Shown: piece by piece, positions 12,910-25,629 of the stretch
Position numbering within the stretch: the first letter of the stretch is position 1
Layout: each line of letters opens with the position of its first letter
Translations under genes and position numbers: made by a program
The notes under the pieces: model-generated
Seen by the model: the letters and a program-made list of their open reading frames with translations, nothing else
Told to the model about the DNA's origin: nothing
Database searches by the model: none
Source of the DNA: Plasmodium malariae
Taxonomy: Eukaryota > Apicomplexa > Aconoidasida > Haemosporida > Plasmodiidae
NCBI RefSeq assembly: GCF_900090045.1
Contig: NW_021638299.1
Span: 124,001 to 188,000, forward strand
Direction: 5' to 3'
DNA: 64,000 nucleotides

Positions 12910-14083
12910 AAACTTATTGATGAAAATGTTTAAATAGGGTGACTAACCACTGTATCCGACAAAGAATAGATACATAAAATAAAATGTGAATACAGAAGCT
13001 AAGAAGAATAATAATGCAGTATATATAGAAATTAATAAACCAAAATGTTAATTTATAGATATTAAGGAAAAAAACATAACTAACAAAATCCCAGAAAAAC
13101 AGAGAATTTATGCATCTGTTATTAACAGATTTTAAATTTTTAGAATGTAAAAAGTAAATCTATAAAAAAAAGATTTTATATATCAATATATACAAGGAGT
13201 ATCAATCATGAAGCATTAGATAAAAACGTAACATTTTATAATAATTGAGTAAGAATGGATATATATGTTTGTACAGTAAGCAATAATTTGTAACAAGAAT
13301 GAAAAGAATAATATATAACAGAAAAAAGAAAATGAAAAAGGGCTAATAGCGTATGCAAATATATAAGTCTACCATGTTTTTTTTTTTTTTTATTTGAAAA
13401 ACTGTTGTAACTATCTCTTAAAAAAGTAAACATAATAACAATTAGAATTAAATATTATGTATTTTTTTTTATGAACATTTAGTTTATGCTTTTTTTTCTG
13501 ATTTGTCCTTTTGTAGATGTGAAATAACTATTTTATAAGATTCCCTTCTTTTTTTTTGTTAGAGATTTTTTTTTATTAATTTATTTGTGTTTGATAATTT
13601 TTTTTTGTTCTCTTTATATCACATTTTTTATTTAAATAATATTTAAATAAAACGCTTAATATATATATAAAAATTAAGTACATATATTATAGATAAAAAA
13701 AAAATATCTTTATATATTGGGGTTTAAAGTTTAGATTTCTTATATGAGATTGTCTACGCCCATCAATATAATTTCGATTTATACTATAATAGTATTTTTT
13801 TGGTTGTTGTTATTAAGTATCTTAATGCTTTAACAACAAATGAAAGGATAAGCATATTTACTAATTTATTATTACAATTATGTAATTGTTGATTTAATTA
13901 TATTTTATAAATATTAGTTATATAACTATGATATAATGAGATGATAAAAAAAAAAAATGTAAGCATTTTCGTTCTTAAAAGAACTGACAAATAAATTGTT
14001 GAACCTATGATATTCTGATAAAAATACATTTAACAGAATTATTACTGATTTTTTTTTTTTTTTTTTATCGAACTAATGTTTCA

Positions 14084-14141
<58 letters not shown>

Positions 14142-14980
14142 AGAAATTTAATTAAGTTTAAATATTTAAAAAGATTTCATTTACAAATAATGTTATGAAT
14201 TAAATTAAGGATTGCAATTCTAAAGAATTATTATAAAAAATATAAAATCATTCATCACATTCTTTATAAATATATATTTATTCATATATTAGGCAGTATA
14301 CCACAGTTTCATCTTTTGAATATGTTATGGAATGTAAGAGAATACAAGTGTAACGATTAATATAATACCAAAAGTTGTAGAAAAAATAATTTTTTTCATT
14401 TATTATTCATATTATTAGATTCTTATAATAATTAGTATTTTTATAATAATAATAACCAGCTCTTATAAAACTTATTATTTATAAAATTAGTACTATTAAA
14501 AAGAAATTATCCATAAGAGTAGTAATTATGTTTTTGTGTAGAATAGTGCATTATATATATTATAGATATGCTATATTTTATATAAACTTAATAATTCGAT
14601 ATATTATAAAAAGTTAAAATTTGTTTTTATTATATTTTGCAAAGAATTGTAAGAAAAAAAAAAATTAATTGCACTATTATTATATTAAATAACTAAATTA
14701 TATATTTTGAATATTTATCAATGAATTATAATAATTTTATTTTCATGAAGATTTTTTAAAAATAATATTAAGATAAAAATTTTGTAATATATTTTAATGG
14801 AATTTTTCTTTATCGATGTTATAAAGTGCATTATATATATATATGTTTTATTAAATTTATATGAAAAAACAAAAAAAAAAAAAAAAAATTTAATAAAATA
14901 AATATAGTATCATTTATCATTAGAAGTATATCACATTATTGTTAATTATTTAATTAATGATTACATTGCAACATTAAAAA
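12910..14980. other. Gene-free A+T-rich stretch
   Basis: No gene supported. It contains several poly(A)/poly(T) runs and the longest (AT)n tract of the window. The first 300 bases may include more of the STP1 relic upstream, but nothing is alignable by eye. Confidence 0.5.
14088..14134. repeat. (AT)n microsatellite, about 47 bp
   Basis: Uninterrupted alternating A/T, the longest such run in the window, a few tens of bases downstream of a long poly(T) run. Confidence 0.95.
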
Positions 14981-14988
14981 TTCATAAT

Positions 14989-15830
14989 TGGGAACGAAAA
15001 ATTAACTTACTATTATTTATTGAAATTGCTAAGTTTATCCTTTTAAGTTGGGTACATCATTTTGAAAATGATACGATATACTAATATTATTTAACGATAT
15101 TTGAAATACGCACATTTTTCATTATTTATTTTCATTAATAATCTTTTGGAGTGCTCGTAACACGTATTTAAATAAGAAATGAAACTTTAGAGGAAAATTT
15201 GGCACAAGAGTATATAGATTACCAGGAAAATAAAAACAGCTCAAAGGTTCAAGTATTATATGGCAAAAAGAAGATATACCAATTAATGGAGTTAACAAAA
15301 AAAAAAAAGAAAAGAAATGTATCTAATAATGAAAAAGGAGACAAAGGAAAAAACAAACGTTCCTACTAAAATGCATTAAAAGATTGGGACCCTAAACAAT
15401 CTAAGAAAAATAATTGTTGTATATTTTGTATAAATAAATTTTCCCATTCAGAAAGAAGCGTATTCAAAGAACTTTATATATATCTTCTAAAAAATAACAG
15501 GATAGTTAGTTATAAAACATACAAAAAAAATAATACGCAAAAAATACATATTTTGGCTTGCTTCACCTTAAATATTGTTTTTGTTGATATAAATAGTTTC
15601 CTTATTTGAGATAGCATGGTATTCTTTGTACAGTGAAATCAAGATGTTGGTATTATTGGGGTTTTGCAACTTTAAAGATAAGAATTTTTAGGTTAATTAT
15701 GTAATTTACTTATATTTAAGTCTTCTCTCTTTATATTAATTGTTATGATTATGTTATTAATTGTTTATTAAAATAAAAAAGTTAAGAAATATAAAAAAAA
15801 TTTAGTTCATGCAAAGGTAAAATGAATAGC
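14989..15830 (+). pseudogene. fam-l-like exported protein pseudogene (two exons)
   Basis: Exon 1 (about 14989-15078) keeps the family's hydrophobic N-terminus: INLLLFIEIAKFILLSWVHHF. The initiator position reads TGG instead of ATG, and the expected GT donor after the signal region reads AT. Exon 2 pieces occur in the family order. A basic RVYRLPGK site corresponds to the export-motif region, followed by SSIIWQKEDIP and NNEKGDKGKNKRS. Then comes FSHSERSVFKELYIYLLKNN, matching 'fshlEkkiFKELdyidfLKNN', and SYKTYKK before a first hydrophobic segment. A second hydrophobic run with NKKVKKYKKN follows near 15730-15800. Many stops and shifts interrupt it. The resemblance to fam-l is the main species clue, and it is recalled, not searched. 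Confidence 0.78.
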
Positions 15831-15839
15831 TATGAATAT

Positions 15840-18800
15840 TTTTCTTTATATGAAGAAGTCTCTAATACGAGCTAACATATGTAATATATGTAGTTATATA
15901 ATCAATAAACATATGAAGAAAAGCTTATATTTCATAAATACTTTTATATATACTTGGATTTTTTGATACATAACTATAAAAAAATATGTTCTTAATTTTT
16001 TTGTGAATTTGAATATTTTTATGTTTTTCAGAATGTATTTTAAGTTATCGATACAGAATCATTAAATACTATGGCTTAATATATATATATATGTATGCTT
16101 ATTTCTATTGATTCTTATGAAAATAATATACATATACCTTAAAATTATTACATAAGGACATAATTTATGTAATTTTATAGAAATTTTGTGTTAATTTTTA
16201 ATTAAACTATAAAAAAAGTTTCTTTCTAATTTTTATCTTTTTCTAGTCTAAAATTTTTTTTCTACTTAATATAAAATATATATGATTATTTTTAAATTCA
16301 AAACAATTATTTATTATGTTTATTTAATGAGACGTACTAAATATACTGAGTATCATTAGTGTATATATGTACAATCTACATAAAAATGAACTTAATATTG
16401 TTTTTATTTATTAGCTAAGTTTTAATAAGGTATATTTAAGGGGTTACTATTTTTCTTTTTATATTGTTTAGTTAAATAAGTATAATTTGTAAGGTTTACT
16501 ATTCAACGACTTCGAAATTAAGTATAATGCTTAAATTTAAATTATTATATTTTATTTCATATAAATTCTTATGAAAATGTTAATATAATATTAATATATT
16601 TTTCATTTTTCAGAAATGTGTTCAATTTTAAGAATTATTGTTATGTTAGTGAAAAAACGGAATATGCCTTTTTATTTGCAAAAATATAGTAGGAATCTGG
16701 AGAATATGAGACAAATATATATGAACAATGCTGTGTGTGGAAACTGTATATGCTGTAAATATGAATTTTAACGAAACAAATTATTTTTATTTATTTATTT
16801 ATTATTATTCTATTTTATTTTGTTAATATTAATTATTTTAATATTTTGTTAAATATGTGCATTCTTAAAATAATATTTACGCATGTGGAATAATCATATT
16901 ATGTTAATATTATTATTATTTATTTTTATTTATTTTTATTATTTTTTTTTTTTTTTTGCTGTCGTTTATGAATTAAATACTATGAAAACTTATATAATTT
17001 ATAAAGTAGTATCCTATTTATTTTTGCCATAACTTATTTGTAGTTAATACGATTATTTAGTAATAATTAATTATATTAAAGCATAATTATCAATAATAAC
17101 ATCAGAATTATGTGCATTCCATTGTAATATCAAATTCTTGCGAAAAAAAAAATTTACTCTTTTAGTAGGAAAATGGATGTATAATTTTTATCCAAAAAAA
17201 AGTAACATAAACACGTTAAGACATCGTTGCTAATGAGGGAAATAGGAAAATTAATAAGTTTATAAACAAATTAATTTTTGTACACTATTTTTTAGTTGTA
17301 AAGTGTCCAAAAAAAAGCATTTATTATTATAAAATTTTAATTTTTAAATAGAAAAAAAAAAAAATTAATGTCGTTTATAAATTATTCATATTATGTAGAT
17401 GAAAATATCCTGAATTTATTTATAACAAAACATTATGTGCTGCAAAATATCACTAATTACATTATATATTTTTATTTTAAATAATTGTGAATAAAGCATA
17501 TAATTATATTTGGAATTATCAGTTTATTCTATAGAATATGCCTTAACAGAAGGCTATAATTTTATGGTAACCGGAATAGCTTATAAGTGTATATGCTATT
17601 CATAAAATTTGTATATTGAATATATTATTTTCAAACTTTTTATGTGTGACATTGTTTGTATATAACTTATTATTATAAAATTGCTTAGGAAATTTATAAA
17701 AATTGCTATATGATATTACATATTCATATAAAAGAGGAATAATCATAATTTGTACATTTATATTCTGATGCTTATTGTTAATAACAGTAAGTTATATAAA
17801 ATTATGAACTACTGCTATTAATTAGTAAATGGTTAACTAAAATCGTATTAATGTACGAATAAAATGCAATATCAGGTATATAAACTGTAAAGGAAAATGA
17901 TGCATGTAAATAATAAGAAGCTACATTATAATGCATAATAAGAAACATTTGTTGAAACAAGATAATTTTATTATTATCGAAATATATTCTTTAATGTGTT
18001 TGCATCTTACATATAAATGTCATAGAACAAAGCAAAAGGAGTCATTATCCTGGAAAAATCTATTAATAGATATTTTAATAACATATATTTTAATATGATA
18101 AAAATTTATTATAATGTTAGCTCATCCAACATTTTAAACAGTATAATTAGGAAAAAAACATATTTCATTAATGAAATCAGTATAAGTGTGAAGACTGTTT
18201 TATATATTAAATAGGTTTATCATTGTCTTTAATCATTATGCTTTGATATTATTCACTATATAGCTTATGTAAGACTAAATATAGTTAACTCATAAAAAAT
18301 TAGACATATCATTAAAATTAAATTATTATATCAAATTCTAAGTTATAAGAACTCATAAATTACAGTTTTTATGGAATATGTAAAAAAAAAAATGGCTTAA
18401 TTGGATTGATGTAATAATTTACAAAAGTTTCATAAAAATATATATTTCTTGAATTCATTATTCTTTATGCTTAAATTACTTTTTGGATAAGTTATTCGTA
18501 TAAATTTCTATGTTTCATACATGTATTTTTAATTTTGTGCGGTATATTACACACTTTGTTAAATATAGAAAAAACTCCTTTTAACATTATTAGCAATTAA
18601 GTATTGATAATATATAAACTAAATAAAAATAATTATCCACAAATAAACAATAATATATTGCGCATAATGAAATATAGAATATAAAGTAGAATTAATTATT
18701 ATTCAAATAAGTTATACGAACTGTAACAATCTAACAAAGTCTATAACGTGATAATTAGTTAATGGATAAAACAAAGCATGAGTAGATTTTCGACACTTCC

Positions 18801-20470
18801 ACAAAATTTCTCTAAAAGTATGAAAAATTATGGCTACTATTGAATTTAATTTGCTTCTCAATTAGTTTTTTTTCTTTTTTTTCCATATAAAAATATAATT
18901 ATTAAATAGAACTGAGTAATTTCCAATTTTGTTGCTATATTTCAAAGGGTTAATGTATTTAAACATATCAACAGATAAGGTTAGCGTAATAATTAAATAA
19001 TATGTTTAACTTGCATGTGGTATACCATTCATAGGATGACTTACTATGAAGTTGCACAGTTTATTTTTATTTATTAATTCAGGTAAAATTTAATTTAATG
19101 TTTAATTATCATGCATATAATAAAGTATATTAAATTCAATTTTAACATTACAAAATGGAAGATAAATGGATATAAAGAAATAACTTTATGAAAAATTGTA
19201 CAGTTACTGTTTTATTATTACATGATTAATTTTATTTATATCTAATTTTTTTTATGCTACGATAGAATTTATATTCAAAAAGAATTATCTGTTAAGCATA
19301 AGAACTTTTAAAAGAAAAATAATTTTTACAATAATACGTATTTATTACTCTAACTACATAATTTTTTATTTAAATACTTTATTGATATTTGATATTTTCT
19401 TTCTCATTTTACATATTTGTTCTAATATGAAAGGGTGAAATACATTTTCTTTAAGAATACACAATACCATAATTGCACAATTTTAATAAGAATAAAATGG
19501 GAAATATGATACCAAGAAAAAAAAAAAAAATATATATATATTTAAGATCGAGTAACCTCATTTATACATAAATGTTACATATTATGAGTCTCATAAAAAA
19601 AAAAAGAGAACTTGGTGATATTACGATTTAACAAAATAAAAAGTTACTACTGATGTAGTGTAATATGAATGGTAAAAATATATATATATATAAATTATGA
19701 GTATGCATACATATTGAATATGAAATAGAACTTTCATTTACAATATAAAAGTAATGCGATGTTGTATTCATTTACTAGAGAATGAAAATAAATCACTAGA
19801 AAGAATTACAGTTCGTGCTTAAAAATATATCTGTTAAATAAAAAACGTAGTTAAACTAATTTTTCTATTTAATTTGAACAACTTAATATGTAGTTTGTTT
19901 TTTTTTATAAAAAAAGTTATTCCAATTAGTAAAGCCCTTGTATACATGTTCACAAAATGTTCTTTCATTATCCAAATTATTGTAAAACTTAATAATATGT
20001 TATATATCTTTAAAACTTTACAAATATGATGAAATACTAATTAAAACAAGAACAAAAATACAATGAATTACAAACAAGAAAGAACTCATTAATCTATATC
20101 TTTCGAATATGAAGCCGCAAACCATCAGTGATTTTTCTGCATGTACAGATGTAAAAAATAATAAAAAAAGCTTATAGTTTAAAGATGCACACTTTATAAC
20201 ATTTACAATAATATTAATTATAAAAATAATCACAAAAAATTTAAGTAACCCATTTATATAAGCAAAAATATGAATACTATTAAAATATTTTTTGGGATAA
20301 AAAGTTGAAAAGAATGTAATTCAGACATTACATACATAATAGGAGTTAATATATATCCTTAATTATATAAAATTTTATTTATATTAAACTAATTACCTTA
20401 ATTTAAAGATTTTCTATAATTTTGTGGTATAATGATATTGAGCAAATAGAAACTCTTGAATATGTACTTC
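15840..20470. other. Gene-free A+T-rich stretch
   Basis: About 4.6 kb without a supported gene. Open frames are short; the 71-codon minus-strand frame at 20018-20233 has no signature. The 3' part lies downstream of the minus-strand exported-protein gene and presumably holds its 3' UTR. Confidence 0.55.
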
Positions 20471-20481
20471 ACTTCTTACTA

Positions 20482-21482
20482 TTACTTCAAACCATTAAGT
20501 TTAAAATATTTATAGGTAACATAAGCTATACAAAAAATAAATACTAGAATTGATAAAAAAATACCATAAGTATTCTGCATCATCATAAACGTAAATATCA
20601 TAGCAATAGATACCAAAATTGGCTTTATAACAGGAAGTATTATTTTAAAAAGAGATACTGTAGATTTATGTGAAATTTTATGTAAGCTATCATATTTAGT
20701 ATTCAATAATTTTGCTACTTTATTTTCGTAATTTTTATCGAATTTCTTTAAACGATAACTTATCGATGATGTTTTTTTTGGTTCTATTTGTTCATAATTT
20801 TTCATAGGAATACGTTTCTCATTTAATTTTCCACTTCCTGTTTTATGATGAATATTATCAATACTACTATCATAATATAATGAATCTTGAGATGTTTCCT
20901 CTGTGTCATCATATGTAGATAGATCACTTAGGCTTTCTAAATCACTATCAAATGTCATTGAATCGTAATGCGATTTTTTGGAATTATCTCTATATTTTAA
21001 TGAGTTTGATGGTTTTTGAAAACTGTTATTATACACTCCTTTTTTATAATTTTCTTGTAAACCGAAATTTTGTATTAATGCATTTAATTTATTAGCAAAA
21101 TGATCATCGTCTTCATCCAGTAAATGCATTGCTTTTTCTTTCAAGGTTAAGTATTTCTGTTGAAAATTTACATCAGTTTCACCAATCAATATCCTGCTTA
21201 CTCTTGCATTTGGTGCATTATTTAGGTTGGTTTTCTTATGGCATGTTTTTCCAGAGTTATTTGACTAAAAATTAGGGTAAATATAAAATTTTTTAAATTA
21301 TGTATTTATTTCGATATTAATAAAATACTAGTTTTTTATAATGAAAATGTAAGATTACAAAAGTATAAGAATTATTGAATATAAAAAAATTATCCTACTT
21401 CATAGGAATTCTGGCATATCCATACTAAAATAGTAAATATGAAAATGTTAGGAAAAGATAAGTATATAGTAGTTTGTACCAT
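20482..21482 (-). CDS. Plasmodium exported protein, two exons, two C-terminal membrane segments
   Basis: Predicted product has 288 residues. Exon 1 is 21399-21482: ATG, then 28 codons rich in hydrophobic residues (FPNIFIFTILVWICQN), with donor GTAGGA. A 134-bp intron ends TTTTTAG, and exon 2 is 20482-21264. The phase-0 junction keeps the frame open throughout. Right after the intron, at residues 52-57, is RILIGE. It resembles the PEXEL export motif RxLxE/Q/D, but position five is Gly with Glu next. The middle is polar, with an acidic/Ser patch at about residues 130-165 (SDLESLSDLSTYDDTEETSQD-like). Two hydrophobic segments lie at about 233-255 and 261-280, then a short KYFKLNGLK tail. This layout fits exported two-TM families of Plasmodium chromosome ends; the exact subfamily is not determined. 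The likely site is the infected red-cell or parasitophorous membrane system, by inference. Confidence 0.88.
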
Positions 21483-21489
21483 GGTGTTG

Positions 21490-24400
21490 TATTTATTTTT
21501 AAATAATGAGCTTTTCTGATAACAGAATTTTTAGCAATCCACCTTTTTCTTTACTAATAAAAAGAAGATTTTTCTGTATTGTTTATTTATTGTTTTATGT
21601 TACTTAAAAATTTTAAAATTCTTTACTTTTATATATAATTTAAAAATATAATTATAACATATATATTAATAATCGTAACTAAGAGAATGAATTAAATAAA
21701 AATATTTTTAGGAAATTTTCCACATAGTAATTTTATTAAAATAAAATATAAATAATAATAGATCTTAGAAAAGTTGTTATTTATGTATTCAGTGGAACAA
21801 ATATTCTATAAATAAATTACTTATAAGGAATCCTATTTAATATATATTTATTTCCTACTCTTAAAATTTTTTTTTTTTGTTATTTTGGTTAACAAAATGA
21901 ATGAAACGTAATGAAATTACAATAAATTATAATTATGTATAATTTAAATTGTGAAAAGAAATAATTTCAAATTCGTACGTAACAATATAACGAATGATAA
22001 TTTTAAAGTTCCATAAGATCTTTTTACGTACAGAAATGTTTAAAATAAATTGCAATATGTATAATAATTATAACAACATTAATATTATACAATAGATATA
22101 ATAAACTAGAATTTAATTAAAACACTAGTAAAATAAACACATTATTAGCACTAATAAATATCAAGCTATAATCCATAATGTATATTTACGACAAATATAT
22201 AGAATTTTAAGATTATTATATATTTTTTTTGATATGTAATATAAATGAATGATATATTCTATTTAAATAATTTAAAACACTAATTTACAAGTACGGTGAT
22301 GATATAATATGTACCTTTAATTTTTAATTAAAAATTTATTAAATACAACATAAAAAAAAATTGTAAAAATAAAATTTTCAAAATTCATGAGTTTTCTTCG
22401 AAAATTATTGCTATTAAAAATGGAAAATATAATTAAAAAAAAAAAAAAAATTAATAAAAAATATAAAGTATAAAATGTAAAATTTATTTAAAAATGTTAT
22501 AAAGTATAATTTTTACAAAGGTAATTTACATGTTAATGATACTTTTAATTATTATTATGTATTCAACGATGAATAATAATTAGAAAATACTTATAATAAG
22601 GTAAAAAATAACTCATCCAATATAAAAATAGATTGATTAAATCACGTTTAAAAAATAAAGTGTTAATGCATGTAAAAAAGGATTAGTAAAAATTTTACAC
22701 ATTTTTACTTTATAATATCAAATTATTATTAATTTTTTTTTTCAAATTTTATTTATATTTACATATATAATGTACGTATATTTCTTGAAAAAATATAAAT
22801 ATATCTTCTTTTTATTAAATATTTTTGCTGTGCTATGAATTGATAATGCATAAGTTAAATTCTGTTATTATTATACATGTAGCTTTTTTATAATAATTTA
22901 TTCATTACTATATTTAATTTTTTTTTTTATTTATGAATACATATATATATCTTCGTTGGTAAAAGAAGTTTTTTTTAAATGGAAATGATTAATTGTATAT
23001 TAATTGATATATGAAAAACTTTTTTTTTATATTACCTTATTATTTATATTAATTAATTATATAATAAATGTTAAAATAATTTTTATGTACATTTATATGA
23101 AAATTTTTTTAATAAAATGTAACGAAGTATATGTAAATATCTATTGGAAATATCATGTAAAAGTGAAACTAAGTAATAAGTTCCTTGATAATATTACTAT
23201 TTAAAAATGTATGAATTTTTATGAACATACAAGTGACAAGTTTGTTTTTATATATGAATAAAAATGTTTTATATTATTTAAAAATGATAAAATTAATTAC
23301 TATGTAAAAGTAGTACTGGAGTTTCCTAGCGAAAAAGTTGTTAAATATTTAAATCTATATATATAGCTCTTTATTATGTTCATTATTAGTTTATTGTCTA
23401 TTCCTTTAGTTTGAAAGAACAAACCATAACGAAAGTTGTCATTTTATAGAATCTCTTATGAATCATATAATACATTTGTTGATGTGGGTAAAACATCGTG
23501 TAAGTTCCCCTATTCGTAAATTTTGTACATAAAATATGAATTACTACGATATATTACAAGAAAAAAATTATTTAACATAATGCATAATTTCATTCGTCAT
23601 ACATTTATTAATAAAAAAACTAGCAAAAAATTAGTAATAATTCAAAGGAACCTTTCAATTTGGTAAAAGTTTAGTTGAATTGATCTGTTAATATATAAAT
23701 ATATATATATATAAGAATAATATTAATACTTAATATTGCTACGAATAAGATGTTTAGATAAAGGTATGAACAAAAAATTTTTTTTTGAAATATTTTTAAA
23801 GAAATTAATACATAATGAAATTATAATAAGAAGGCATATATAATACCAATAGTATGTTACTTAATGACCAATGTTAGTATTTTCATTTATGATCACTTAT
23901 ATTAATTATAATATATAGATAATATAAATAGTTTTCATTTTAAATGAGCGGGTATTGTTCATTAGAAGTATATAATACATAAAATGAAACTGCTAATTAG
24001 TATGATTGTAATCAGAATGTAAAATATGAATTAAAAAAATTAAAAAAGTATTGCTTTTTACGGATTAAACAATTATGACAAATAAATTAAGGGAATAATA
24101 ATATTGTTCTTTATATTTCAATGGTTAATGCAATGTATTAATTTGTTCTAAATTGAAGTAATTAATGATTTTAATGAATTTACTTATATGTTTTGTCTAA
24201 TTATATACGTAATAAAAATGTACATCTATATATAAAGTAAATTAAGTATATTTTTCTTTTTTCCGCATAATTATATTATAAACAAAAAAACAAAATATAA
24301 AATAAAAGGAAAAAAAATAATTTTTTCTGTAACTTCAAAAATAATTTATTCGAAGGCGAAAAATAAAACAAGAAAATTTAATATATCTATGCTTTACATT

Positions 24401-25620
24401 CTAAATCTTAGATTTGTTTACACCCTTAATATTCTATTACCGAAAAATAATAACATATTTTAAATGAATTAAAACTCAATTATTTTCTTATCAACTTGTA
24501 CGATCGATTAAGATGTTATATGCATATTAATGCCATAACTCTTTTTTCGAATGTCTTTTAGAATTAATTTAACAACAATTTACACGTTCTCCGAATACTC
24601 CAAAATATTTTTATCTTTCTTTTTTGTTAACAGCATACCCTATATATGGAACATATTGAAGGGATATAAAGACATATCTATTTCTTTTTTTTGTTCTGTA
24701 TAATTTTTACAAGTTTAATGTTCCTAAAATAGGGAATGTAATGTACTATTATTAAATGTTTTATATATGTGAATAATACTTTTATTTTTTAAATATGTAT
24801 TATTCCATTGTTCTTTATTAATATAAGAATTATAATGAAATCGTTAAATTATATATTAAATTAATAAAAAAAACATTAATCTTCATATTGTGTTATATAC
24901 ATATTATAAAAAGTGATATTCAACATTACATATAAATATATATCTTAATATGAAAGGAAAGTAAATTAACACAAAGAGTAGTAATAATTTTTTAATGTTT
25001 CCATAGTGAATAAGAACTGTCGTTATATTAAATATCTGAAAAAGTAATTTCCTCTGAAGGTAAAACACAGTATTATATATTCACAAAATTATAAAATTTA
25101 GATATTATATTAAACAAAAAAGGTTTAAACAATTTAACAATATAAAAAAAAATGGAATAATTGTTAAGAAATAATATGTACATAATTAAAATAATTCTTA
25201 TGTTAGGTTCTAATCTGCACTTTAATCTTATTATTGTTGAACCATGGTTAAAAAGATTTTACTATGTATTAATTATATATATATATAAACTATATATATT
25301 TTAGAAATATAAGCTATAAATAGAATATATATTAGATTTCACTAAAAAAAAATTAGTTATTAAGTAATAAAACAAAAAACATTAGTAAATACTTTATGAA
25401 TTAATATACGAATATTTAATTTATACAAATTAATTTTTTTTTATATATTTACCTTAGCATTTTTCTTCTTTTACTTAATGAAGGCTTAATATAATAATGT
25501 ACTTATAAAAATTCATATAGGAATAAAAAACATTATATACAATTAGAGCACTTTTAAAATAAATGCATTTAAGTCATCATATTTCACATATATTTTTCTG
25601 TTTTATATTATTCATTACAT
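21490..25620. other. Gene-free A+T-rich stretch (includes upstream region of the exported gene)
   Basis: The first kilobase should hold the promoter and 5' UTR of the minus-strand exported gene, though no specific motif stands out. Downstream, short open frames (for example 23004-23204 plus) are I/Y/F/K-rich and unsupported. A minus-strand Lys/Glu-rich piece near 24550-24720 has a faintly coding look but no identifiable family. Confidence 0.5.
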
Positions 25621-25629
25621 TTTTCTTTT

